This document shows positions 19,670-30,283 of a stretch of 64,000 bases of DNA, piece by piece. Under the pieces are notes generated by a model that saw only the letters and a program-made list of their open reading frames with translations, was not told the DNA's origin and did not search any database. The position numbers and the translations under genes are program-made. Each line of letters opens with the position of its first letter. Positions within the stretch are counted from its first letter, which is position 1. The DNA is from Sparassis latifolia (Eukaryota; Basidiomycota; Agaricomycetes; Polyporales; Sparassidaceae): NCBI GenBank assembly GCA_018466975.1, contig CM031553.1, forward strand, positions 1,054,001 to 1,118,000. Direction: 5' to 3'.

Positions 19670-21367
19670 CTACGCAGAAATCTCATACCCCGCCGAATAC
19701 AGCAGGGTCGCAAACTGCCGCAGGCACCAAGTCAGCACCCTGCCCCGGGGACAAACACAAAGGACGGAGGACGGGGACGCACCTGCACCTTCGCGATGGA
19801 CTTGATCTGGATAAAGTCGTAGCCCTGGCGTTCGCTCAGGTCGCCTGCGCGGGGTCTCTATCAGCATCTACCGTGCAACAGGTAAGTCGGCAGGTGGGCT
19901 TACCGCTGTTGTGGTACATCGGGTCCGCGATCGGACCTGCGCGTTCAAAGACCTGTGTGCCAGGGAAGCCCAGCTCATAGAAGCTCTGCAAAAGCACAAT
20001 TTGAACGCATATAGGCACCACAATGAGATACGCAACGCACCTGGTGATCGCTGCAGCACGCCTGCGCACAGCACCAGCGGTCAGAAGACGCAAAAAAACA
20101 CGAGAGGCAGGGAGACGCACGGAAGAGTAGCCAACGGTGACCTCGGGGGAGTACCACCCCGCGAGGACCTTCACGAGATCAGCGAGTTCAGGGTACCAAT
20201 CTTTTCGGGCAAGCCCAGCTGCGCAGGCTCGCCCGAGACGTGATACCCCAGCATGTCCGCCTGCACGACCAGCGTAAGGTTCGCGCCCGCGTCGTGCAGC
20301 TCGCGCGCATACGCCCGGGAGCCGTACAGCCCCTGCTCCTCGCCCGCAAACGCGACGAGCTGCACGTTCTTCCGGAACGACACGCGCTTCCGCCCGATCG
20401 TGCGCGCGATGCCTAGCAGTGACGTCGTGCCGGAGCCGTCGTCGTCCCCGCCCGGCGCGCGCGTGCTCCCGAACGAGCCGCGGCTGTCGTAGTGCGCACT
20501 CAGCAGGATCGTCTCCGTCGTGTCCTCCGTCGCGGAGAACGTGCTGCGGGCGCGTCAGCGCCAGTGATACCGCAGCAGGCAGGATGGGTGCAGTACGCAC
20601 CAGACGACGTTCGGCGCAAAGCCGCGGAGGAACGGCTTCAGCTCGCAGGTCGCTCCGGTGCTCTCGAACTGCGTCTTCAACCACGCTGCTGCTTCCAGCG
20701 CGCCGCGCGAGAACGAGTGGCGGGAGACGATGTCGGATGTGGGGTCCTCGCCGGTGAGGTAGCGCACGTCTTTGACCATCTGCGGGATGGAGAGATCGTT
20801 CACGAGAGAGGCAACGACGGGGTCGAACCTGGCCGACGCGAGGATGTCCTTTATGCGCTTCACGGCATCCTGCCTGACGGAAGCGAAGGGGATGGGCGCA
20901 GCAGGGATGGGTATGGCTTTCCAGAAACGCGGAAGACGCGTGTCGAGCGTGAGTGCACGCTCGGGATCGAGGGAGAGGAGTGCGGAGGAGATTGTGCGAG
21001 CCAAAACCCGTGCTTGGCCAGTGTGGGCTGCTATCACTTGCTGCCCGCTGGTGTCTGCCTGCGGGCCAGTAAGTTCAACTAAGAATGCATCGAGCTCGTC
21101 TGCGGCTGAGGCAGGGCGAATGGCATTATCTACGGCCTTCTCCTCGAGCCAAATGAGACCCTGCGCGCTCGCACTCTCGAGGGGAACAATGGAGCCCGCC
21201 GTGAGAAGGTCGGCCGACTGCGCGAGACAGGCATCGTCAGTAATAAAGAGGCTCTGCTGGGAGTGGATTCCGTAGAAGTTGCGGGCGAGGCACGAGGAAG
21301 AGAGAGAAGGGTCGTACGGAGTGACGAGGAGCAGGGCGAGCGGGGCTGCAGCAGGCACGAACACCAT
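19670..21367 (-). CDS. Secreted M28-family zinc aminopeptidase (one apparent frameshift)
   Basis: Six exons: 21367-20601, 20543-20121, 20061-20041, 19985-19904, 19844-19783 and 19714-19670. The N-terminus is hydrophobic (APLALLLV), fitting a secretion signal. All M28 zinc and catalytic motifs are present in order: SAHYDSRG, GGDDDGSGT, AFAGEEQGLYGSRA, ADMLGYH and CSDHQSF, followed by GFPGTQVFE. The family removes N-terminal residues from peptides outside the cell or in the vacuole; about 466 residues is a normal length. In exon 2, just after GEPAQLGLPEKIGT, the family-like continuation (PELADLVKVLAGWYSPE) is in another frame, requiring one extra base in the C run near 20191. Read literally, the frame stops about 10 codons later, which would remove the SDH motif. 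A base-calling error in a homopolymer or a recent mutation are both possible. Confidence 0.9.
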
Positions 21368-21719
21368 CCTGATGTTCGTTGGGAGCAGGACGACGCTGCG
21401 GCTGCGTCGCCCGCGCGCTTACGGATTGGGCACCGATGGCACCATATCGGGCAAGTCTACACACCACCCGAATTGGCCTTGAACTCTAGCCTGGGCCATT
21501 TAGTTGAATGCTTACTCTAGTCTTACCGTACTATAGTCTAGTATGACTAGTCAAGTAAACTGCGACCATCGATACCAGGGCACTCGGCAGACATCAAGGT
21601 CATTTCTCAAGAAAACAACACAACAGTTCATATACAATTCATACAACAATTTTTTTGCCAGTCCGAGAGATCGGCGGCGCTGTGACCATAAACACCGCAC
21701 TTCATCTCAGCGACGCACG
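21368..21719. other. Short intergenic region
   Basis: Upstream of the M28 gene (minus strand) and 3' of the next minus-strand gene. Nothing recognised. Confidence 0.4.
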
Positions 21720-23399
21720 CTAGATCTGACGCGAGATGAGTACGCAAACACACAGACGGGCGGAGTACTTGCAGAGAGGCACCGCCAGAGCCGGACCCTG
21801 GGCTGACCATTGTAACTTCGTCGTCTGATTGCGAGCCGTCAACTCGCCCGCCCTCCACCTTTCATCATCCATGTCAGTGGAATCCAGAGTGACAAAAGAA
21901 GCCGTCACCTCCAGGAATATCTTCTTCGCCTCTCGCTGTAGGGCCAGTCATCATGTGAGCATCCAGTCATCCACGAGGCTCTACTGACACTTACAAGTGC
22001 CTCGATCTTGCCCTCCTGCGGCAAGAGAGAGTCAGTAACCGCGAAGCAGATAGTCCAAATTTTCGATCTTCATACCGCCACCAGTTTGTTAGTCTCTTCA
22101 CGCCAGATTCGGCGCTCCTACACTGGTACTCAGACATGTGGATTCGCGCTATGAACGGACGGTGGTTCTTACGAGATCATATGCCTTCCTCTTGCGAGGA
22201 CTCAGAAGGTCGTTGTCTTCCTCCGCCTCTCGCTTCAAGGAAAGGCTCGAAGATCCTCCGCCGGCTGAGCCTGGAGAAATGTTTTGGATATGGAAAAGAA
22301 TCGAAGACACGGACAACGTACTTAAGTGGTTTGTCGCTTGGGTGGGACGTGGGTTATTGGAAGATATTGCACTCGGCCCTGAAATTAAAGCATCAGCGTT
22401 CACAGCATCACCACTAATGAGATAGGACATCTTACTGGTATTGTTCGCGGCCACGCGACCGACAGAGGAGTGAGGCTTACGCGAACCGCGATTCCTACGG
22501 GACATTCCCGCTCCTTGAACACCTGAACGCAACCACAAATCAGAGCCTGTTCACAGCGAGTACACAAAATGACAGAGACGTACTCGACCCGTAATCAAAA
22601 AAGAACTGGGCGAACGGATCAGGGAGCTCGGCGGTTGTACACAGACGCTTGACGTCCGTCGGGGCATCAAGGTCGGCAATCTCACAATAACTGCATCGAA
22701 GTTAGAAACTAAGCCACAACGGACCCAGGATGTGGTCTACGCACTGAGCATGGTGGCTCTGTCGCGGATGATTACGAGAACGCGCTTTGAAAGGCCTTCG
22801 AACATATATCTCGTGCTGTGGTGGTGGGAGCTTGCTGTGTAGCTTGTGCAGGAGGACAACAATCTTGCCCTGTAGGTCAGTCTGGACGGACCTGGGGATG
22901 TCCGAGCGGAACGCTGACAGGAGCCGAATAATTCAATCACCAATCGCACTCAGGTAGGACATTGTACGCACACAGGGAGAAGCGCGGCATCCACGCGTAA
23001 GGCAACACCTCCGCGGTAGACCCATCCTGCCAACCCCAGCTCTGGGCTTTAAGCGTACGCTTTGGGATGAGGAAGTGGTCGAACTAGCGTAGAACTAAAG
23101 CGATCCTGTTTGTGTGTTGACATGCATGGGAACCCACCTGCACTCCGTCCACTAGTACAATGGCATAGGCACCATTGTCGTTCGCAGTCGCCTCGAAATC
23201 GATATAGAAAGACTAGCGGTACATCAGTAAATCCTGCGGCCCTCGAGATGCCATCTGGCCGCTGTAGTATACGCACCGCCTGACGCTTGCAGGTAATCTT
23301 GCACTCCGCTGTGTCGTCGTCCCATAATTCCACGTCCTCCTCGGCGAGAGCTTCCTTCGATGAGACAATTCTCACCGTCCAGTCTCCAACGGTAGGCAT
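21720..23399 (-). CDS. Unrecognised fungal family protein, copy A (apparently intact)
   Basis: The 5' exons are clear: 23399-23277, 23212-23138, 23083-22972, 22913-22745, 22690-22584 and 22522-22481, all in phase. They encode MPTVGDWTVRIVSSKEALAE, a Trp/Asp-rich segment, SFYIDFEATANDNGAY, VLVDGVQFDHFLIPKRT, WGWQDGSTAEVLPYAWMPRF and SVQTDLQGKIVVLL. Downstream exons are less certain and encode a basic stretch (SPRKRKAYDLV) that could be a nuclear localisation signal, then an acidic/helical tail. The 3' end at 21720 is provisional. The domain resembles the one I associate with fungal DUF7918 proteins (a β-rich domain followed by a charged tail), but only tentatively. Two broken relatives lie upstream on the same strand, so this is a small tandem family. 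Confidence 0.6.
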
Positions 23400-23869
23400 C
23401 TTACCAGGGTTTCAGGCGGTGGATAGTGGAAGCCAGAGAGAAAGGGATCCGGCTACTGGTGGGAAAAACCAGCTGTAGAATAACCTGTTGTCAATACACT
23501 ATAGTAAGCTAGAAGTTGCCTCCCGCGATGCGGCAGGGAGACCGAGATCTTGGATGAGATCAGATCCTCCCGTGCAAACGTTCTGGGGGTGGACGATCCT
23601 GCGCAGCTGACATTCGCTCAAGTGGAACCCGTTGGCTGGAGCACTAGGGCTGGCATGAACCGTGCACATGGGAAGTCGCGTTCTGATAATCCTGACGCCG
23701 ATCGCCACCAAGAAATCGTGACTGGAGTCGACGCGTAAATTTGTGACCGGTCACGTGCATTTGGTTCCTGCAATAATTACGAACGCGTGACAGGCGCGAT
23801 AGACGCCAGTGGACTGTCAATTTGGCGCGGTCGTGAGCCTTTCTTTCTCCGAGTCAACCTTGCCTGCAG

Positions 23870-24114
23870 TAAAATGTCAGTTTGGTCTCCCGACATATAG
23901 CTCGTACCACCACAAATTCCTTGTTTTTCTCGCACCAATATACTGGCCTGTGGGTGCTTACAGAGTCTCAGTCAACCACCACAATGATTACGTAGGCGCC
24001 CTCTGTTACTGGTGCCACCTTGAGTGAAAATGGCTGAGCACCGACAAATTTCATGTCAGGAGAGGTGGAAGATGCTGACAGATGCTTGCCGATTCAGTCT
24101 TCAATGGTGGGCAT
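23870..24114 (-). pseudogene. Decayed copy C of the same family
   Basis: A start-like block (ATGCCCACCATTGAAGACTGA, translating MPTIED then stop) matches the beginning of copy A (MPTVGDW). A later block, GGCGCCTACGTAATCATTG, matches the copy A segment for GAYAIVLVD and is also followed by a stop. The intervening sequence is shortened and out of frame. Confidence 0.65.
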
Positions 24115-24361
24115 ACCTTTTCGAGCGGTGAAGACCAAATTCATAGGTCAACACTTTTAATTGCAAAGCCGTGCAACAACGCAGAACTTCGGTAACTGAG
24201 CCCAGGACACCCTGCATACAAGCCATGCTGTGCCCGACACACGTCAACTAAATCAAGATGGGTCTCCCTGTTCTGTCAAACATATGAATCGATAAGTGAC
24301 AGTTCACCGTGCCTACGTTACTAATTTCGACATCCGAAAAGCTTCCTGAAAAATGTCGGGA

Positions 24362-24417
24362 CGGCCCAGCCCGACTTCGAACCATTCACAGTGGACTCGT
24401 GGTCGGGCTGTGGGCCC
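24362..24417. other. Imperfect inverted repeat / possible hairpin
   Basis: GGCCCAGCCCGAC pairs with GTCGGGCTGTGGGCC about 27 bp downstream, giving a stem of about 13 bp with one small bulge. No tRNA features are present. It lies between pseudogene copies C and B. Confidence 0.5.
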
Positions 24418-24701
24418 TTCGAGCTTTCCGAGTCAGCTAGGGAGAGAGGGGTAATCAATATTTACTGACTACCACGCACAGAATTGTTTTTTCCTCTCGC
24501 TGCGGGAGGCCCTGCATAAGTGACGATATGGTCCAGAACCTCCCTTATGGATGCCTCAATGCATCCAAAGTGAAATGATCGGCGATGAGCAACATATTTC
24601 AGCACAGCTTCCTATCGCAACCATCTTCTTGGTTTCTTCGCGCCAAACGAGGCGATCCTGTGCTCATGGCGGCCGCTATGAGTTTCAGTACGAGTATCAA
24701 G

Positions 24702-25744
24702 TCAAGAGGCCCTCACGAGGTCGGATCGCTGCTTCTTCCTAAGACTCGCGGTGTCTTCATCTTCCCCTCGCTCTCGCTTCTTGCAGCTGGTGAAAAAGCT
24801 CCCGTGCGCATTTGAGCGGTTTACATTTATACCTGCACCGCTGCTCGCAGTGGTTGCGTGGGGGTTCCCACCGGAAGCTCCTAAACGCCTGAATGCAAAG
24901 GCAGATTAGAGAGAGAAAAAATCTCAGCAAGCACACTCCAAAGAACGCACTCGAGCCATAATCGAATAAAACTGAGCGAAGGGGTCTCGGTGGTATGCAG
25001 ACGTCTTATTTCTTTCCGAGCCTCGGGGTCCGCAATCTCGCAGTCGCTGTGTCAGGATTAACGGAGAATGCAGACGAGAAAACCCATGAAACATATACTG
25101 GGCGTGGTGACTCTGCCGCGGGTAGCTCCGAGAGCGTACCTTCGAAGGCGACCTGGCATAGATTCCGTGCCGCGGCCGCGGCTGCTTGCCGGGAAGGCCG
25201 TAGAGGAGGACAGATATGGTACCCTGCAAGTCGGTCCGTATGGATTTTGGGACGGCCGTCCGGAACGCTGGCAAGGGTGGAAGTATCAGATAGGGTGCCA
25301 GTGAGCAGGTAAAAGTAGAATGAAGCGGTACCCACCCAAGGAAGAGCGAGCAATCCATGCGTAGGGCAGCACCTCCGTGGTCAGATCGTCCTGTTATCCC
25401 AGGGTTTCGCTCTCAGCATGTGCTTAGGGTTGAGGAAGTGGTCAAACTGACGATGTCGTGAGCGACGCGAGTCAGAACGTGTCATACGGCGTGCGCTCTC
25501 TGACCTGTATGCCGTCCAATACCACTGTGGCATAAACGTCTTCCTCGTTGCTCGTCGCTTCCCAACTCGATGCAAAAAGACTAGTTATTAAAGAAATTAA
25601 GTTCTCCGCTTCCAGAGGATGGACTGTGCTCACCGATTGCCGTTTACGAGTCCATCGAATTATCTTCCCATACCTCTACGTCCGCCTCGGGGAGGGCTGC
25701 TTGAACGAAATGATCCTCACGGTCCAACCGCCGATGGTGGGCAT
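24702..25744 (-). pseudogene. Decayed copy B of the same family
   Basis: It aligns with copy A along its whole length: MPTIGGWTVRI at the start, VEVWEDN, VVLDGIQ, FDHFLNPKHMLRAKPW, RTDLQGTISVLL, RQSHHAQ, CEIADPEA and the tail SDLVRAS. The frame is broken. A base is missing before the VEVWEDN block, a TAA stop follows it, the exon matching the copy A 75-nt exon is 76 nt, and the DPFAQF block lies in a different frame from its surroundings. Splice-site positions match copy A, so this is a genomic duplicate that has since decayed. Confidence 0.8.
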
Positions 25745-26243
25745 AATTCATCCGACCACCGCAGTGGTGGAAAAGCCAAGCTCAACTGCGCTGGTGAGAG
25801 TTGGTGTACAACCTTCCCCAATCATAAGGGAATGACTAAGTCCCGCCGCAATGGCGAGGAGGACTTCAGGCACATCTTATCCTGTGCCGTCCTGTAGAAT
25901 ACCATTATCACGTCGTCACAAAGTAACTGGGCGGGCCTGCAGCTGAAGGTCTCTCCTGGATAGTACTTCCCCAATTTGAAGCGTTGAACCGAAGAAAGAA
26001 TGGCGACCCCAGACCTAAAATGCGCATCAAGGTGCCGCCTGAAATTACCACGACTGGGTTGTCGGTAATATGCATGCGATACGCTAGGTCCAGGCGATAA
26101 GTTATCCATGTATAGAGTTATCCATAGATATGAGTAATGTACAGAGCACAACGTAAAAAACGTACATACGGTAATACATCAGTGTTATTCCGACCTGAGT
26201 CCTTAGATATGTCAACAGTTTCGCCTGAACCACGACGTCGAAG
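25745..26243. other. Intergenic
   Basis: 3' flank of the minus-strand gene at 26244 and the upstream side of pseudogene copy B. No supported feature; two TTATCCATxxATAxAGTTATCCATAGATA-like near-repeats occur around 26098-26130. Confidence 0.35.
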
Positions 26244-27294
26244 CTATCTCACGCCGTTAGAATAGTGAGCATTGCTGAACAGCCACATCTTAAACTCCTT
26301 CACTAGCTTCCGCGCCGAAGACTCGAGCGACTCTTCCCGCGTCCTCGGGGTCTCCACGATGGTCCGTTTGCGCTCCTTCGTCGTGAGCACCAGCCCTACG
26401 CGCCTCGGCGAGAACGACGCGGAAAGCAGGCTGAATTGCACAGGGCGCACGCCGGTGGGAAGCCTGATCCTGACCGTCGAATGGGACGCTAACGACTGCT
26501 GGTAGGACGGTGAGAGGGCAATGACGCCCTCACGCATGCCATATGAGCGGACGAGATCTTCGAGGCGCGCACGGGGCTGCATGAGGTCGAAGATGTCTTT
26601 CAGAAGCTCATCGCGCTCGAGATGGAGCGAGCTCTGGTCCGACCAGACATCTTCGCGCACCTTCGCCGCTAGGAAGAGATCGAGTACATGAAGCTCGCGG
26701 TACAGGGATTGGATGGGCGAGATGATGGAATCAGAGCTATCTGAGGCATCGGAAGGGAATGGGTCGGTAGTGTAGGGTGGACGAATAAGATCCGCATATG
26801 CTGGCAGGTACGTTGAGCGCAGCACATGCATACAGGCTGAGAACGCGGAGTCAGTTTAGAGGTTCATAGTGAGCAATAATTCGCGCTAGTAACAAGAGCT
26901 CTCACGAACGAAGTCGCAAACCATGACTGGCACAGGGTGAGTCATATTACATGTTTGCATACGTGCACTCCGCAGCTCATGCGCTCTAGCTGCTCTCGTT
27001 CTCCAGGCGACTGCGCGATGCGCGGAAACAACATTAGGAGTACTCACCGACATACACAGAACGGCTGACGAGCCGCAGGTACATAGTGAGCCAGTACAGA
27101 GTTTTTCGCTGCTTTTCTACCTGCTTGTAAGGAAACAGCTCATACACGATACGCAGCAGCATGGGCGCTGATAAAGTTGCGAATGTGACGGGGATGCGAG
27201 AGCCGGAGGGGAATGGGGGTGGATTGAGAGGGCCCACCGCAACATATGGAGGTGGAGGGGTCGGAAGCATCTCTTTCTCGTCTATGATGACCAT
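26244..27294 (-). CDS. Unrecognised protein, 279 residues
   Basis: Two exons, 27294-27048 and 26836-26244, close in frame. I chose the ATG at 27294 (MVIIDEKEMLPTPPPPY) because the upstream sequence in that frame looks like untranslated leader. The protein opens with a Pro-rich segment, then a hydrophobic/helical block (TFATLSAPMLLRIVYELFPY, then LTMYLRLVSRSVYV), then a longer helical part (LHVLDLFLAAKVREDVW). I cannot name a domain. The pattern suits a conserved cytosolic adaptor-like protein, but that is only an impression. The intron is long for this genome (211 nt) and might hide a small exon. Confidence 0.65.
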
Positions 27295-27995
27295 GTCTGC
27301 GGTGGTCGCGGTATTTATGGTGTGTTGATGAGCGATCCGAACTGAGCAGCCTGAGAGTCGGAAGAGCTGACACGGGGTCTTTGACAACTGACACTGCTGC
27401 GCACGGTACCGCTGCAGCGCTGCTACGACCACTTTGGATACAGTCTGGAACATTTCGCCGCTTCACGGCACCCATCAGGAGATTACACCGAACCGTCTAC
27501 GTACCTGCCATTTATACAAGCTCTCGTAAAGAGTCGGATGTGCGTCGCGAGCTATCGACCAGGCATTCAGTTGAAATGCGAATATATAAGTAAATCATGC
27601 GAATAATTCTAAGCAAAGGATGAGTATCTACAGATGATTAGTACATAGCTACAGGTATGAAAATGCAGACGCAATCGCTGGTACTGTTCGCTACGGAAGC
27701 TACAGATGAAGGCTGGCTGTAAGGTATCACGATGATGATAAGTAGGCGTGAAGGTCGTGAAGCGCGTGAAGTGGTTTGTCCGTATTCGATACAACATTCC
27801 GGCGATAGCAGCTTGAGGGTATGCGAGGTGCGAGAGTGCAAGAGTGTGAAGAATGCAGAGGGTGATGCTCAGTATGCGCTGCGCAGAGTGAGAAATGTAC
27901 AGACGGGAGGAGATGCGGTCATGAAAAGCGCTGATGCTGCTGCCATGCGAAGGGGTGCCGTGCAACGTGACGGAACAAAGCCCGACGCGCGCCCG
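27295..27995. other. Intergenic, about 700 bp
   Basis: Upstream of the gene starting at 27294 and 3' of the OTU gene. Frames here lack features. Confidence 0.4.
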
Positions 27996-29692
27996 TTAGA
28001 TCTTCAACTCTCTGAAGCCCCGCACATCCACCCGCCCCGTCCCGTTGTGCTTCCACTCGGCACCCGCCTCCCCTTCCTCATCCTCCGCTGCGGGCCTGCC
28101 CGCAGCCGACTTCTTGAACCGCCCGCCGGGGATCATGATCCTTCCGGCGCTGGTCCTCCGAACCGTCGTGGTCGCCACGAGCGCCGGACGTAACTTCGGC
28201 AGGCCCAACACCTTACGCTGCCGCCGCGTCAGCCGTCGTTCCACTTCTACAGGGGTAGGCGGTGCTGGTGGAGGGGGAGGCGTGCCTGAGCGGGAGGGGA
28301 CAGAAGACAGAGAGCTCGTCGACGCTGGTGAAGATCCCGACACAGACAGGTCTGGGGTGTCCAGTTCAGGGTCACCCTGGTCCACCAGCATGTAGTCCAG
28401 GCGCGAGCGCGAAGAGCTCTTCGCGCGCTTTGCTGCGCCCTGTGAGCTCTCCGAATGCCCCTGTGACGACGCGGACGATTCGTCAAACGTCCGCTTTGGC
28501 GACCGGTACGTCCGGGGAAGTGTACCTGCACTTGCCGCGAGCTCGGGGATGGGCGGGAAGGAGAGCGTCTGGGAGGTCTGGGAGTTGGGTGCGGAGGACG
28601 AGACGGGCGAGGGAGAGCGCGAGCCTGGTAACGGGATCTGCGAGGGCGTGGGGGGTGCCGCCGGCTCAATCAATACCTTCGGCTTCAACGCCTGCTTGAG
28701 AGCAGCCCTTGATAGAGGCTTTGCCTTCAACGTTGGTTTCTTTGTCGGGGTGGGCGGGGTTGTGGGAGCAGGTGATTCCACCACGTTCGGAAGGCCGCTA
28801 TGCGGGCCACGCAAGCTTCGTATCGACGAGAAGTGCTCCCAATCGTGGTACCTGGACCACCACGGCGTATCAGACGCGGTTCGAGCACGGTAGAACGTCA
28901 CAAACGTACGCAACATAAATCGGCCCAACGGGAGCTTGGGAATCAGCTTGGGAAAGCTTCTCCATCTCGGAGCGCCTTCGTTCACGCATCAGACGGCGCT
29001 TCTCACGGTCATTCAACGCTGGATCGTCCGGTGTGCTCGTTGAAGACGACGGCGAGAGCGTCGACGGCCTATCAGCAACAAGATCTCCTCCTGATGTTGC
29101 CCATTCGATCACGTATACCAAACCTGGTTGGATAACTTTGACGTCGCGTCGCGTCATATGCGCAAATGCGGACAACTCGAGATGGCCGCCGTATGTTGCT
29201 GGGGAGAGAATGCGGGTTTGAGATTAAGCTGCGTCGTGTGAAAACGAACACTCACCTGGCTGTCGCATGCACTGGAGGTGAACGTCGAGTCCCCGTTCGT
29301 CGTCAACGAATGGCTCGTATCGTTGTTTGTGTGATTCTATCCAGTTACAAATATCCTGCCTCAACTTGAGATGGGATGAGGGTGAGCCATATAACTGATC
29401 GGAAAGGGCGCGGAACAGGCAGTTGCCGTCACCGAGCGTTGGTGCGGCATACAGTCCCATGGCACGGAGCTGCTGGTTGAGCAGCTGGCTATTCTCCTCC
29501 GGATCTGGCAATGGCTAACATACGAAAGTGAGCAATCGCGTGGCGAACAAATGGCGAACATGTTCACCTTTCCCCTGCTCCTCGTTGTGCGCGAGCGCAC
29601 TGCGGCGGGCGTGATCAGCCACGACTTCATGCCCACACGATACACTCACTCTGAGGAGGTGGCTTCGCGCCCTTCCTCTTGGAAGGACCCAT
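27996..29692 (-). CDS. OTU-family deubiquitinase (OTUD3-like)
   Basis: Five exons, 29692-29650, 29599-29568, 29514-29256, 29198-28910 and 28851-27996, close in frame at 492 residues. The OTU domain (about residues 30-200) has the catalytic block LYAAPTLGDGNCLFRALSDQ, with Asp and Cys of the active site, then RYEPFVDDERGLDVHLQCM, YGGHLELSAFAHMTRRDVKV and the closing catalytic-His region YHDWEHFSSIR. OTU cysteine proteases remove ubiquitin chains. After the domain comes a long low-complexity, Ser/Pro/Lys-rich tail with basic clusters (AAKRAKSSSRSR) that could direct it to the nucleus. The last ~60 residues (RRQRKVLGLPKLRP … ELKI) are less biased and may be a conserved motif. The second exon is only 32 nt. 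Confidence 0.92.
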
Positions 29693-30283
29693 GATACGCT
29701 ATCAATAGTATGAGATATAGTCTTCGTCGTCTTTGCCGTCGCCGTCGTCGTTGGTGTTGAAAAGGTGTTTGCAGCCGAGACTTCGCGGTGCCTCGGGTCT
29801 TCCCAAAACGGACGGTTGACACCGCGTACCGCGTACCGCAACTACTCTTTTGACTGAAATTCTATCCCTCTGTTCGTCTGCTGGACACGATATTTTCCGA
29901 CTGTCCAATGAATTGTTGCACCCAATTCTGTTGAGTTTCTACGTTGTGGCAGTGAAGGAGTCTCGCGGATAGTTCGACTCGAAAGTGGGATCGGTTCAGT
30001 TCAGTTCGGTAGTAATTAGTGGTCCGAACTGACTCGGTTCCTGAGTCCCTCTCGACAATTTGCAGAAGAGTCGTTCTTGTCGTTCTTCCTCAACAACCAC
30101 CATTGGTTTACGCAGACTTCTGCAAAATTTCTTGCAGCTTTGGAAAGGCAGCTGCTTGCTTTTACGTGGGCATCTGTAAGAGTACATCTATTCTTTTCAA
30201 TCTGCAAATTTTTTGGATTTGCTGACCAGCCAGCCAGTCTAGCCCAGCACTTCTCTATCCCGTAGGGGTCCACCGGTCCAACC
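29693..30283. other. Divergent promoter region
   Basis: 590 bp between the OTU gene and the RRM-protein gene, transcribed away from each other. No clear TATA box. Confidence 0.45.

Noticed and set aside
19836..20684. 282-codon minus-strand frame over the M28 gene
   Set aside because: Same strand but mostly in the wrong frame; only its middle part matches the protease, after the presumed one-base loss.
24362..24417. tRNA gene
   Set aside because: A TTCGAACC motif is present, but no cloverleaf, A box or acceptor pairing can be formed.
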